Part shown: one piece after another, positions 54,333 through 63,876 of the stretch
Position numbering within the stretch: the stretch's first letter is position 1
Layout: every line of letters starts with the position of its first letter
Assembly (NCBI GenBank): GCA_963750015.1
Contig: CAVVPU010000016.1
Location: 1-64,000, forward strand
Length of the DNA: 64,000 nucleotides
Source: CAVVNC01 sp963750015
GTDB taxonomy: Bacteria > Desulfobacterota > Syntrophorhabdia > Syntrophorhabdales > WCHB1-27
Reading direction: 5' to 3'
Made by a program: the position numbers and the translations under genes
The notes under the pieces: generated by a model
Seen by the model: the letters and a program-made list of their open reading frames with translations, nothing else
Database searches by the model: none
What the model was told of the DNA's origin: nothing

Positions 54333-56170
54333 GTAGGTGAGTGGCACAGGGGAACCTCCCCCCTGTGCTCTCTCAGAACCCGGCGTGAACCTCTCGACTC
54401 ACCGGGCTCCCATCATCCAGCCGTCGGTCGCGCTCCAAACTGCCAATGCGGAAACAACTGTGGTTGCCGTTTGGCTATTTTCCCCAACCAGAAAACTGCT
54501 CTGATGAGATGGCCGCGTAACCTTTTGAACTTCCTCATTGCCCACCTGACCAGTATATCGTTCAGGTGACGCAAGGTCGGATACAGGGCAGACTTGTAAA
54601 AGCGCGCATAGTAGTTGATCCAGCCCCTAACGACGGGGCTGGTTATCCGTGATATCTCCTCCAGGGACAACTCGCTTCTCAGGTGCAGATTCCATCGCCG
54701 GCTCTGTTGCCGCATCGCCTTACTCGCTGCGTTACTCACTGCGGGAGAAAAGGCAATATAGTACTTTCCCTCCCGGCTCTTTGAAAGCCTCGGGCGAAAT
54801 GTGAACCCGAGAAAGTCAAAGCTCACCACAGGATAGTCCTTTCTGCGGTTCGAGTTCTTACAGTAAACGATCCTGGTCTTCACCGGGTGGAGTTCCAACT
54901 TGCACTCCCTGAATCTATCCGCCAACGCCTTCTTTACCACACGAGCCTCTGATTCGCTGCGACAATGGACAATGCCATCGTCGGCGTAACGGCAGAACGG
55001 TAGCGCAGGATAGTTCCGCTTCATCCAGAGATCGAACACATAGTGGAGGAAAAGATTAGCCAAGATCGGGCTTGCGACCCCACCTTGAGGCGTCCCTTTT
55101 GTCCTCTCAACCAGCGTCCCATCATCCTTCTGAAACGGGGCTTTCAGCCACCTCTCGACGTAGAGGAGGAGCCACCTGCTCTTGGTGTGCCACCGTACCG
55201 TTTTCATCAAAAGTTCGAAATCGATGTTGTCGAACAGACCCTTGATGTCGAACTCTAACACCCATTGATACGTCCAACACCGCTTCCGCGTGACCTCAAC
55301 CGCATCGAGCGCAGATTTTCCCGGCCGGTAGCCGTAGGAGTCCTCATGAAAATGGGGCTCCACCATCGGCTCGAAATGAAGCTTCCAGACCGTCTGCGCC
55401 ACCCTGTCAGAAACTGAAGGGATACCGAGCATTCGCTCCCCACCCGACTTTTTCGGTATCGCGACCGTTCGGACGGGCGGGGGCATGTAACTGCCCGATG
55501 ACATGCGGTTCCAGATTTTATAGAGATTGTTCTTGAGATCCTTTTCGAAGTCAGCGACAGACTCCTTGTCCACACCTGCCGCACCCTGGTTCGCTTTTAC
55601 TTGTTTCCATGCATCCACGACGACCTTCTGAGAAATTTCAAACGACCTTGCCTTCTCCAGAGGGTTCCTCCCACTATTCATGGTTGACCCCTGAATCGGG
55701 CCGGATAATCCATCCCCTTTGCAAAGGACGCATTACCGTCCCTCATCGCTACTACGGGATGGTCCGTCCCTGTGCTCCGCATCGGTACTCTCATCCTCGT
55801 GGGTCCTCCACTTGAATTTCTCCCTTGGCATCGGAACGACAGGTTCCCACGTTGCATAGAAGAGCCTGCATCAGGTTCACGCCGCCTTCATGCCGGATGC
55901 CGCTCAGCCGGTAAACAGGCGCCCGCTGAGCTTGTCCCGGGACAGTGCTACTCCCCGGTTTTGACATCACCTATTTGTTTTCGACACGTCATAAGCGGTT
56001 CACTTCCGTTCGTCTCCCTGACTCTTACCTGACAGGTCATGCCTGCCTTTTCCTTAACGCTCACCACAATGGCTCTTTACCACTGCAGCTTAAGGTGGTT
56101 TGAAGCCTGCTCCTGCAAGCCGACTTCGAAGGGCCTACCTTCATCTCTTCTGTACTTTTGCGTGGCACAC
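54333..56170 (-). mobile_element. Group II intron (leftward)
   Basis: The 5' end is GTGTGCCACGC (complement of 56,160-56,170), matching the GUGYG rule. The 3' end lies near 54,333, after domain V-VI hairpins: a GAGCCCGGTGAG arm pairing with CCGGGTTC, then GCACAGGGG pairing with CCCCTGTGC. About 480 bases of ribozyme precede the maturase gene. The total of about 1.84 kb is usual for such introns. Exact 3' end uncertain by a few bases. Confidence 0.82.
54413..55681 (-). CDS. ltrA: Group II intron reverse transcriptase/maturase
   Basis: A 422-residue protein with RT blocks: KKSGGERMLGIPSVSDRVAQ, GTPQGGVASPILANLFLHYV and the active site FCRYADDGIVHC (YADD). The maturase (X) region follows with VRGWINYYARFYKS near the C-terminus. 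No HNH endonuclease domain, so mobility would rely on RNA-first priming. It is intact and encoded within the intron at 54,333-56,170. Confidence 0.95.
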   Translation of the reverse strand: MNSGRNPLEKARSFEISQKVVVDAWKQVKANQGAAGVDKESVADFEKDLKNNLYKIWNRMSSGSYMPPPVRTVAIPKKSGGERMLGIPSVSDRVAQTVWKLHFEPMVEPHFHEDSYGYRPGKSALDAVEVTRKRCWTYQWVLEFDIKGLFDNIDFELLMKTVRWHTKSRWLLLYVERWLKAPFQKDDGTLVERTKGTPQGGVASPILANLFLHYVFDLWMKRNYPALPFCRYADDGIVHCRSESEARVVKKALADRFRECKLELHPVKTRIVYCKNSNRRKDYPVVSFDFLGFTFRPRLSKSREGKYYIAFSPAVSNAASKAMRQQSRRWNLHLRSELSLEEISRITSPVVRGWINYYARFYKSALYPTLRHLNDILVRWAMRKFKRLRGHLIRAVFWLGKIAKRQPQLFPHWQFGARPTAG

Positions 56171-56235
56171 TAGCACCTACAAAGTCTAGACCGAGAGAAC
56201 CTGTCAATTCTATCGATTACCGCTCAAAACAGGGA
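56171..56235 (+). repeat. Fragment of the dispersed repeat, copy G (opposite orientation)
   Basis: On the plus strand, right next to the intron's 5' end, CACCTACAAAGTCT matches repeat copy A (its FTYKV part). It lies in the opposite direction to copy F on the other intron side. Confidence 0.4.
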
Positions 56236-56245
56236 CCTCATAGGA

Positions 56246-56540
56246 TTACTCGTCGAGGACCTTTCTGATTGCCTTCGCGATCTCGGCCTTTGTGAGGGGT
56301 TTCATCGCGAACGCCCTGATACCCGCCGCTTTGGCAGAGTCGGCATTGACCAGATCGCTAAAGCCCGTGCACATTAAGATAGGCATGTCTGCCCTGATAG
56401 CGAGGATTTCTTTGGCAAGATCGATTCCCGTCATTTCGGGCATGGTGTGGTCGGTAATGAGAAGATCGAAGCGGGAGAGGTCCTCTTTCAGAAGTCCGAG
56501 GGCCTCTCCGCTGCTCGTCCGGGATGTTACGCTGTGCCAG
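56246..56540 (-). pseudogene. Truncated response-regulator receiver domain
   Basis: The C-terminal two thirds of a receiver domain are present: SRTSSGEALGLLKED, the phospho-acceptor region FDLLITDHTMPEMTG, ILMCTGFSD and FAMKPLTKAEIAKAI. The N-terminal acidic pair is missing; upstream lies a run of nine T (plus strand) and a stop. It resembles receiver domains at the end of hybrid kinases. A 65-codon frame from 56,443 could still be translated but would not include the Asp. Confidence 0.7.
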
Positions 56541-56693
56541 ATTGGCAGAATCTGCTTTTTTTTTGGTTTCTATGGACGTGAGACCGTTGAGTTCTTCTTG
56601 CGGCCACTTCTTTGTAAAAAAATGTGGCTTAATACAACAACGCCAAATCGAGAATTGGCCAAACCATGATTAATGGAGCGGCGAAGGCGATCG

Positions 56694-57065
56694 ATGGGAA
56701 AGCACGATCAGGAGGTAGGCTTCGTGGATGAAAATACTTTGACCCTCATATTGGATGCATTGCCCTTCCCCATTCTCTTTGTCGATGTCAATCACACTAT
56801 TCGATTCCTCAACAAAAGGGCCAGGTACCATTATTACGAAGAAAGAGGATACAGAGACCTCGTCGGCGCTTCGGTATTCGAGTGTCATAACGATCAGAGC
56901 CGGGAGAGGATAACGGGCATAGTCGAAAAACTGAAAAACCACGGACGCGAGATGCTTCTCGGAGTAAATGAAAAGAACGAGAGGGTCTTCGTCACGCCGG
57001 TTCGGAATAACGAGGGAGAATTGATAGGCTATTTCGAACGGTTCGAGGGGAACTTTCAGAAATAA
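56694..57065 (+). CDS. Small PAS-domain protein
   Basis: About 123 residues, essentially one PAS domain: LILDALPFPILFVDVNHTIR, then GASVFECHNDQSRERITGIV and VRNNEGELIGYFERFEG. The segment FECH with a nearby Arg resembles PAS domains of the DUF438/NreB type that may bind haem or a flavin. The ATG at 56,694 has GAAGG six bases upstream; an ATG at 56,673 would add seven residues. It stands alone; no kinase is attached. Confidence 0.75.
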   Translation: MGKHDQEVGFVDENTLTLILDALPFPILFVDVNHTIRFLNKRARYHYYEERGYRDLVGASVFECHNDQSRERITGIVEKLKNHGREMLLGVNEKNERVFVTPVRNNEGELIGYFERFEGNFQK

Positions 57066-57086
57066 AGGGTCCAGCGGCGGAGCCGG

Positions 57087-57683
57087 TCACGGAAGCACGC
57101 GACCGTTGAGAACCGCCTCGAAACAGGAGAGCCCATTGACAAACAAGCGACCGGAAAGGCGATCGCGCCGATATATGGGCTTCAAGACCAGATGGCTCAA
57201 CGTGCCTTCGGCCAGATCGATCCGTATCTCTTTTTCGAGCCTGTCCTCAAAAGAAGCTATGTAGATCACATGACTTCCTGGTTTTAGGCGCACCTCCCTG
57301 TGGAGAAAACACTCGAAGCCCTCCCCTCGTTCGGGGTTTCTCTTGCCGTCTACATAGTAATTCTGCTTGTCCAAAGCGCAGGAAGCAGGCCATTCACCGC
57401 CCTGACCGTCTATGTTAACAACAATGGGGTAGAAGGACAAAACGGATCGGACAGGTCTGCCTTTGATCGGAAAAGGCTCCTCCCTCGGGATCTTGACGGT
57501 CAGTTCTACCGCCAAATCGCTTCGACTCGGGATCTGACTTTCACGGTCGTCTATCACTTCGAAAGAACTCGCCCGCTGTGCCCTCTCACGATCGAATCGC
57601 GCCATATCGAAGGAGGAGCAACCAACCAACAGCAGAGGGACTACCATCAAAAACAGACTTGTGCTCACAATGCCCGTCTTCAT
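57087..57683 (-). CDS. Predicted lipoprotein, unknown function
   Basis: A 198-residue protein with a lipoprotein signal (MVVPLLLVGCSS, Cys at about residue 22). The mature part is basic and strand-rich, including FECFLHREVRLKPGSHVIYI, reminiscent of proteins with a PEGA-like or periplasmic beta domain. No family recognised. Leftward, upstream of nothing obvious and about 110 bases after the efflux operon ends. Confidence 0.7.
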   Translation of the reverse strand: MKTGIVSTSLFLMVVPLLLVGCSSFDMARFDRERAQRASSFEVIDDRESQIPSRSDLAVELTVKIPREEPFPIKGRPVRSVLSFYPIVVNIDGQGGEWPASCALDKQNYYVDGKRNPERGEGFECFLHREVRLKPGSHVIYIASFEDRLEKEIRIDLAEGTLSHLVLKPIYRRDRLSGRLFVNGLSCFEAVLNGRVLP

Positions 57684-57792
57684 ATCCTCCCCTGCCCTCT
57701 TTTGAAAATGGCCATGCTTCTCATTGACTTATTCCCGTCGAGAAATACGTGCCGTCTTTCGGACGCCTCCCCGTGCAACGAACGGTTTGAGG

Positions 57793-59325
57793 CTATTTCT
57801 TGTGTGCCCCGATGTCCGCGTCCGGCCGGTTCCACCAGCCGCCGCCGAGGGCCTGGAAGAGGGCTGCCGTATCGGCGTAACGGTTTGCGGTTGCCTGCAC
57901 GGTGCTCATCGCCGCTTGTTGATAGGCCTGCTCTGCATTGAGGAGCGCCAGGTAGCCGACGTCACCCAGCTCGAGCTGGGTTCTGGCTATGGCGAGGCTT
58001 TTCGCGGCTGCCGCTTCCGCGCCATGCGCTGCTTTGAGGGCATCCGCGTCGCACTGTATGGCGTAAAGCGTATCTGCCACGTTCTGGAACGCAGTGAGCA
58101 CGGTCCCACGGTATTGCGCCGCTGCCTGGTCGTAGGCGGCCTGGGCCGCACGCTGCCGGTGGAGGAGGGTCCCCCCCTGAAAGACCGGCTGTGTCGCGTT
58201 GCCTGCAAGGGTCCAGAATCCGGTGCCTGATGTAAAGAGCTGTCCCATTGCGGTGGCGACCGATCCCAAATCGGCCGAGAGGGTGATATTGGGCAGCCGG
58301 TTGGCAACGGCGACGCCGATTTCTGCGCTCGCCGCGTGTAACTGCTCCTCGGCAGCGCGCACATCCGGCCGCTGTGCCACAAGCTCCGAGGGAAGGGTCA
58401 AGGGCAGCTCGACAGGCAAATCGAGCGACGAAAGATCGAACTTTTCCGCAAGCGTTTCGCTCGGGAAGCGGCCGGCGAGGCGCGCGAGCAGGTCCCGCTG
58501 CTGGGCCAGTTGCTTTTCCAGCGGAGGCAATGTCGCCTGCGTCTGGGCGAGGGCCGCTTCCTGGGCTACCACGTCCGCCTCGGCTATCTGACCCAGCTCG
58601 TATTGACGCCTGAGGAGTTCGAGGGATTGGCTCTGGACCTCTATGATTCGTTTGGCCGCGGCGATCTGTCCGCGGAGCGCCGCCTCCTCGATCGCTGCCG
58701 TGACCACGTTGGAGGTAAGCGTCAGGTAGGCCGCCTCAAGCTGGAAACGCTGGAAATCGGCGCTCGCCTTGAGAGATTCCACCTGACGCCTCAAGCCGCC
58801 GAAGGCATCGATCGTATAGCCCACGGAGACCTGGGCAGTGTGGAGGCTGTAGAGATTGCTGTTCGATGCGAGGGGGCTTGTCAATGAGTCGGCGGTCTTC
58901 TGGCGGGTGGGGTTGAAATTTGCTTCCACGCCGGGAAGATACGCTCCTTTCTGGGCATAGACGTTCTCCCGGGCGCCTCTGAGGGCGGCCTGGGCCGCCT
59001 CCAGATCGGGATTGGCTTTAAGGGCTTGCCCTATGAGCTGATCGAGCGCTTTAGAGTGAAAGAGCGTCCACCACTCGCCGGGAATGTCCATATCCTTGGT
59101 GAAGGCTTGAGCCTCTCCGCCCTTGACGTCTGCCGAAGCGGTCCGGGCAGGCAGCGGCTCGCTCGTGTAGCGGTCGACCCCCGGTGCGGCTGGACGGCGA
59201 AAATCAGGGCCGACGGCACATCCGGCCACGAGCAGGAGTACCACGAAGGCCGTTGCAAAGCAGAGAGATCTGCGAAGCGCGACGAGTGCGCGGCGGGTGT
59301 GAGAGACCTGAGACAACCCTTGCAT
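57793..59325 (-). CDS. RND efflux outer-membrane lipoprotein (NodT/CusC family)
   Basis: A 511-residue OMF with a lipoprotein signal (FATAFVVLLLVAGCAVGPDF). Two OEP repeats are evident; ANPDLEAAQAALRGARENVY opens the first and LVAQRPDVRAAEEQLHAASA the second. The ATG at 59,325 has GGAGG upstream; an upstream ATG in frame lies within the RND gene. Last gene of the efflux operon; forms the outer-membrane duct for the RND pump. Confidence 0.93.
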   Translation of the reverse strand: MQGLSQVSHTRRALVALRRSLCFATAFVVLLLVAGCAVGPDFRRPAAPGVDRYTSEPLPARTASADVKGGEAQAFTKDMDIPGEWWTLFHSKALDQLIGQALKANPDLEAAQAALRGARENVYAQKGAYLPGVEANFNPTRQKTADSLTSPLASNSNLYSLHTAQVSVGYTIDAFGGLRRQVESLKASADFQRFQLEAAYLTLTSNVVTAAIEEAALRGQIAAAKRIIEVQSQSLELLRRQYELGQIAEADVVAQEAALAQTQATLPPLEKQLAQQRDLLARLAGRFPSETLAEKFDLSSLDLPVELPLTLPSELVAQRPDVRAAEEQLHAASAEIGVAVANRLPNITLSADLGSVATAMGQLFTSGTGFWTLAGNATQPVFQGGTLLHRQRAAQAAYDQAAAQYRGTVLTAFQNVADTLYAIQCDADALKAAHGAEAAAAKSLAIARTQLELGDVGYLALLNAEQAYQQAAMSTVQATANRYADTAALFQALGGGWWNRPDADIGAHKK

Positions 59326-59327
59326 GG

Positions 59328-62300
59328 CTATACCTCCTCTTCCGGGACGGGCCGCTTCGCTGCGCGCTTTTCCACCCACCGCTCCAACACGAAGTAGTAG
59401 GTCGGAAGGATAAAGAGCGTGAGCAGGGTAGCGAGGGCCAGACCGCCCACCACAACGGTGCCGAGGTTACGCTGTACGTCAGTGCCCACCCCGGTTGTCA
59501 GGGCCGCAGGCAGCATGCCTATGGTCGCCACGGCAGCCGTCATGAGGACGGGCCTGAAACGCTCCACCGCACCCGAAAGGACAGCCTCCCGCAAACTCTT
59601 CCCCTGTCCCCGCACCCGGTTGATGTTGGCGATCATGATAATGCCGTTTTGCACTGCCACCCCGAAGAGTGCGATAAAGCCCACGGCGGAGGCGACGTTG
59701 AGCGTCTGACCCCTCACATGAAGCGCGATCAGGCCGCCCAAGGCCGCCAGGGGAACCACGGTAAGGAGCAGGATGGTCTGCCGTATCTTCCCGAACTCCG
59801 CGAAAAGGAAAATCGCCATGAGGGCGAGCACGATGCCCATGGTGAGCGTGAGCCGCGCCTGGGCTCGCTGCTCGCTCTCGAATTGGCCGCCCCACTCGAG
59901 GCGGTACCTGGCGTGGTCGAAATGGACGGACTGGTCTATCTTTGCCTGGGCCTCTTTAAGATAGTCGGAAAGAGGCCGGTCCCGGTTGTCGACCCGGACG
60001 AGAAGCTCCCGGTGGCCCATTTCATGGGTGATAGTGGCCTCGCCCGTCTGAAGCCTGATGTGGGCCACTTCCGACAAAGGTATCCGGGCGCCTCCGGAAG
60101 TGGTAAGCACCAGGTTGCCCAGAGCCTCGGGGCTGTTCCGCGTGCCTTGTGGAAAGCGGACCGTCACGTCATAGGTGCGGTCGGCCACATATACCCTGCT
60201 CACGGCCGCTCCGCCCACACCGGTCTGGATGAGGTCCGTGATATCGGAAACATTGATGCCGTACCGTGCAGCTGCGGCCCGATCGATGTCGACGACGATC
60301 TGAGGGATGGGAGGCTCCTGGAAGATGGAGGCGCTCGCGGTGCCCGGAACGCTATTCAGCACCTTGACGATCCCGTCGCCGATGCGCCTCAATTCGTGAA
60401 AGTCGTTGCCGATTATACGAACGACAAGCGGACTGTGGGCGCCGCCGATCACGTCGTAGACCATGTCGATGATCGGCTGGCTGACATCGGCCGAGAGCAC
60501 CGGCAGCCGCTGCAAACGGGCGTTGAACCGGGAGAGGAACATGGCCCGTGTCTCTCCCTTGGGCCAGGTGTCATAGGGCTTCAGACCGATGGGTGCTTCG
60601 ATGTGGGAAGGCGTCCATGGATCGGTGCCGTCATCGTTACGGCCGAGCTGGGTGATGGCGTAGGATACCTCGGGGAATTCCCGCACTGCCTGCCGCAATT
60701 GTCCGGCCATTTCGCTGGCCTTGTCCAGGGAGATCCCCGAGGGCAGCTGCACCTGAAGCCATAAAGCCCCTTCGTCAAGATCGGGAAGAAATTCCCGGCC
60801 GATCGTCGTGCCGAGGAGAACCACCGCGACAAGGGTTGCTCCCCCTGCGATGTAGGCGATGAGCGGACGGGTGAGCATCCCTCCGAGGGCGCGGCCGAAA
60901 GCCCTTGTGAGCACCTCAAGCGGCCGGTTGCGGAAGATGCGTCGGGGGCGCCGGAAAGCCACCAGGGCGAGGCCGGGGATAAGAGTGAAAGCGCAGATCA
61001 GAGAACCGAGGAGGGCATAGCCCACCGTACGGGCCATGGGCGAGAAGAGCTTCGCTTCGGCCCGCTCGAACGCGAAGAGGGGGAGATAGGCCGTGATGAT
61101 GATGAGGGTGGCGAAAAAGATCGGCCTTGCGACCTGCAAGGTCGCATTGAGTACGTCCTGCTCCCTCACGGGAGCGGTCGGATCGGCCTCACGCTTCTGC
61201 AGGACAGCCTCGGTCACCACGATGGCGCCGTTGACTATAATGCCGAAGTCGAGGGCGCCCAAGGAGAAGAGATTGGCCGGCATGTTGGTCAGGTGCATAA
61301 GGATGAAAACGAAGGCGAGCGCGAAAGGTATGGTTGTGGCGGCAATGAGGGCGCTTGCCGGACTCCCGAGAAAGAGGATGAGGACGATGCAGATCAGGCC
61401 GACCCCTTCGAGCACCGTGTGCATTACCTTGTGGACCGTACCCTGCACCAGGTCGTCCCTGTCTATGTAAGGGACGATGCGCACTCCCATGGGTCCAAGC
61501 TCACCCCTGAGTTCCGCAACCTTCGCGTGAACCCCTTTCAGGACTTGGGAAGCATTCTGCCCCTTGAGCATGTCGACTATGCCCTCTATGGTGTCCGCGT
61601 TATTGTTCTTGCCCAGGATGCCCTGGCGCTCCTGATGGGCATAGGTAAGTCTGCCGAGGTCATGCACGAGGATAGGCACGCCCTTGCGCTGGGTGACGAC
61701 AATGTTGCCGAGATCGGACAGGTCGCGCACGAGGCCGATACCCCGGATAATGTAGCCCTGTTCGCCGCGGGAAATGCGGCTTCCTCCCGCGTTCGAGCTG
61801 TTGTTGTTGATCGCGGAAGTCACATCTGAAAGTCCGATGCCGAGACGTGTAAGCTCCACAGGGTCGAGTTCCAGCTGATATTGCATGGTGAAGCCCCCGA
61901 AATTATCGACGTTTACCACACCGGGCACTTGTTCGAGGGCCGGGATGACCGTCCACCGTTGGATTTCCGAAAGCTCCATAAGGTTCTTCGTGTCCGATTC
62001 CAGTGTGTAGCGGTAGATTTCACCGGTGGCTCCGGTGAGCGGATCGAGGCCGGGCTGAATGCCGGAGGGCAGGTTGACCTGGCCCAGGCGGTCCATGATA
62101 CGTTGGCGCGAAAAGTAGTCTTCTGCTCCATCCCGGAAGATGAGGGTGATGAGAGACAGGCCGAAGGTGCTGCTCGAGCGCATTGTCTCCAGGCCGGGTG
62201 TACCGGCGAGGGCTCTCTCCAGAGGGATCGTGATCTGCTGCTCCACCTCTTCGGAGGCAAGTCCCGGCGCCTGGGTGGTTACCTGGGCGGTGACGTCACC

Positions 62301-62426
62301 GATCTCCGGGTAGGCTTCGACTGCCATTTTCGTCCAGGAATAATAGCCGAAACCTGCAAGCATGAGGGCCACCATGATTACGACGAACCGCTTGTGGATA
62401 CAGGCGGCGACGATCCGCTTAATCAT
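59328..62426 (-). CDS. Heavy-metal efflux RND permease (CusA/CzcA family)
   Basis: A 1,032-residue inner-membrane proton antiporter. Family motifs include KMAVEAYPEIGDVTAQVTTQ near the start and LGALDFGIIVNGAIVVTEAV in TM4. In CzcA the latter carries D-D-E; here the second Asp is Asn, keeping the first Asp and the Glu. Later, FLPDLDEGALWLQVQLPSG is typical of the HME class. It overlaps the adaptor gene by eight bases. Metal specificity (Cu/Ag or Zn/Co/Cd) cannot be set by eye; the Asn may alter proton coupling. Confidence 0.93.
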   Translation of the reverse strand: MIKRIVAACIHKRFVVIMVALMLAGFGYYSWTKMAVEAYPEIGDVTAQVTTQAPGLASEEVEQQITIPLERALAGTPGLETMRSSSTFGLSLITLIFRDGAEDYFSRQRIMDRLGQVNLPSGIQPGLDPLTGATGEIYRYTLESDTKNLMELSEIQRWTVIPALEQVPGVVNVDNFGGFTMQYQLELDPVELTRLGIGLSDVTSAINNNSSNAGGSRISRGEQGYIIRGIGLVRDLSDLGNIVVTQRKGVPILVHDLGRLTYAHQERQGILGKNNNADTIEGIVDMLKGQNASQVLKGVHAKVAELRGELGPMGVRIVPYIDRDDLVQGTVHKVMHTVLEGVGLICIVLILFLGSPASALIAATTIPFALAFVFILMHLTNMPANLFSLGALDFGIIVNGAIVVTEAVLQKREADPTAPVREQDVLNATLQVARPIFFATLIIITAYLPLFAFERAEAKLFSPMARTVGYALLGSLICAFTLIPGLALVAFRRPRRIFRNRPLEVLTRAFGRALGGMLTRPLIAYIAGGATLVAVVLLGTTIGREFLPDLDEGALWLQVQLPSGISLDKASEMAGQLRQAVREFPEVSYAITQLGRNDDGTDPWTPSHIEAPIGLKPYDTWPKGETRAMFLSRFNARLQRLPVLSADVSQPIIDMVYDVIGGAHSPLVVRIIGNDFHELRRIGDGIVKVLNSVPGTASASIFQEPPIPQIVVDIDRAAAARYGINVSDITDLIQTGVGGAAVSRVYVADRTYDVTVRFPQGTRNSPEALGNLVLTTSGGARIPLSEVAHIRLQTGEATITHEMGHRELLVRVDNRDRPLSDYLKEAQAKIDQSVHFDHARYRLEWGGQFESEQRAQARLTLTMGIVLALMAIFLFAEFGKIRQTILLLTVVPLAALGGLIALHVRGQTLNVASAVGFIALFGVAVQNGIIMIANINRVRGQGKSLREAVLSGAVERFRPVLMTAAVATIGMLPAALTTGVGTDVQRNLGTVVVGGLALATLLTLFILPTYYFVLERWVEKRAAKRPVPEEEV

Positions 62427-63579
62427 TGATGAGCACCCCGCCTTTCACGACGATCCTATCCCCGGGGTTAAGTCCCCGGTCGATGCGGGCGCCGTCGCCT
62501 TCCCCATAGCCGGGAATGACTTCCCGCTTCGCGAAGACCCAGGGCTCGACCTCGACAAGAACCACCGTCGAGTCGTTATTCATGAGCAGCGCGGAATTGG
62601 GCACGAATACTGCCGGCTTCTGAGGCACAATGAAAGTGGCATTGGCAAACATGTTGGGCTTAAGCTCGCTTTTCGGGTTCGGGAAGGCCATCCGTACTTT
62701 GCACCTGCGTGAATCCTGGTCCACGACGTCGCTCATGAAAGAAACGGCGGCGCGGAAGGTCCTCCCTGGATAGGCCGGGAAGGTTACCTCCACGGACTGG
62801 CCTTTGGCAACGTGTGCAATCTCGCTTTCCGGCACGTTAGCAGTGACCCAGACGGAATCGAGGTTCGCAATGGTCATGAGGGGAGCGGTCGGATCGTTGG
62901 CAAAAGCACCGGTCGCGCAATTCAGGGCAGTGACGCTTCCCGTCACCGGAGCCCTGAGGGTGAGCTGACGCGACTCGCCTTGGCCGGCCTTTACACCGAT
63001 CTCCGCAAGGCGCGCCTCGGCCCGGCCGAATTCGATCCCGGCCTGCCGGTTGTCGCTCTGCGCCTGTTCCAGGTCCTTGATCGCCCCTGCGCCCGCCTTG
63101 TTGAGGCCGCGCACACGTTCCAGGACCCGGCCTGTGCGGCTCACCTCGTCGCGCGCCTTGTCGTCATCGGCATAAGCCTGGGCAAGGTCGGCAGAATCGA
63201 TCACCGCGAGAGGCTGCCCTTTCGTGACGTGGTCCCCCAGCTTTACCTTGAGGTCGACCACCTTACCTGTCACGGGCGGCAGAATGTTGATGGTCCGGGC
63301 AGGGTCAGCCTCTATGGAAGCGGGCAGGACGAGCGTGCGGGGGCCGTCTTTTATGCCCACTTTATCGACCGAAAGCTGCGAACGCAGAACCGAACCGGGA
63401 GGTATGATTATTCTGTCGGCCCTATGTATCGCCGAAGGGGGCGGTTCGGAGGCGTCAGACGCCTGGGCATGGCCCGGGGAACGCGAAAGGAGTGCGCCGA
63501 GGGCGATGCCCGCCGCAAGAATCAGAGCCGCGGCGCACATCAAGACAACTTTGCGCGAGTGACGATTATCTATACCCAT
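62419..63579 (-). CDS. RND efflux periplasmic adaptor (CusB/CzcB family)
   Basis: A 386-residue membrane-fusion protein with an N-terminal membrane anchor (KVVLMCAAALILAAGIALGA). The lipoyl/beta-barrel part is shown by GKVVDLKVKLGDHVTKGQPLAV, and LRAPVTGSVTALNCATGAF returns to the second half of the lipoyl domain. A coiled-coil segment lies between. GGAGGTGTCCC precedes the ATG at 63,579. First gene of the three-gene efflux operon, whose promoter should lie in 63,580-63,800. Confidence 0.92.
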   Translation of the reverse strand: MGIDNRHSRKVVLMCAAALILAAGIALGALLSRSPGHAQASDASEPPPSAIHRADRIIIPPGSVLRSQLSVDKVGIKDGPRTLVLPASIEADPARTINILPPVTGKVVDLKVKLGDHVTKGQPLAVIDSADLAQAYADDDKARDEVSRTGRVLERVRGLNKAGAGAIKDLEQAQSDNRQAGIEFGRAEARLAEIGVKAGQGESRQLTLRAPVTGSVTALNCATGAFANDPTAPLMTIANLDSVWVTANVPESEIAHVAKGQSVEVTFPAYPGRTFRAAVSFMSDVVDQDSRRCKVRMAFPNPKSELKPNMFANATFIVPQKPAVFVPNSALLMNNDSTVVLVEVEPWVFAKREVIPGYGEGDGARIDRGLNPGDRIVVKGGVLIND

Positions 63580-63876
63580 GGGACACCTCCGGCCGACCCG
63601 CCATGCTCCTATGTGATCTACCAAATCCCGTGAGGGCTATTCGCTCTTTACAAAACGACCGTTTCATTGGACTTCTCCTTAGTGTGTTCCCATCTTTCCT
63701 CGCCTTCCAGGCATGCAGGAATGGATCGTCAGATCTATGGCGCTGCCCGAGTGCCAACTATCAACGGAAACAGATGTAGAAACCGGCCCTGATGTTCTTT
63801 CGGGCAACGCACATACAAATGGCGCGGATAGATCCGGCGACCCGTTTCAAAGCAGAGGCAGTGCGACCTGTTGCAG
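63580..63876. other. Intergenic region upstream of the efflux operon
   Basis: No gene is supported. It should contain the leftward promoter of the efflux operon. No metal-regulator operator (for example a MerR-type spaced dyad) is clear to me. Confidence 0.4.

Noticed and set aside
59184..60764. A 526-codon plus-strand frame opposite the RND pump
   Set aside because: Shadow frame; low-complexity His/Gly/Asp-rich translation.
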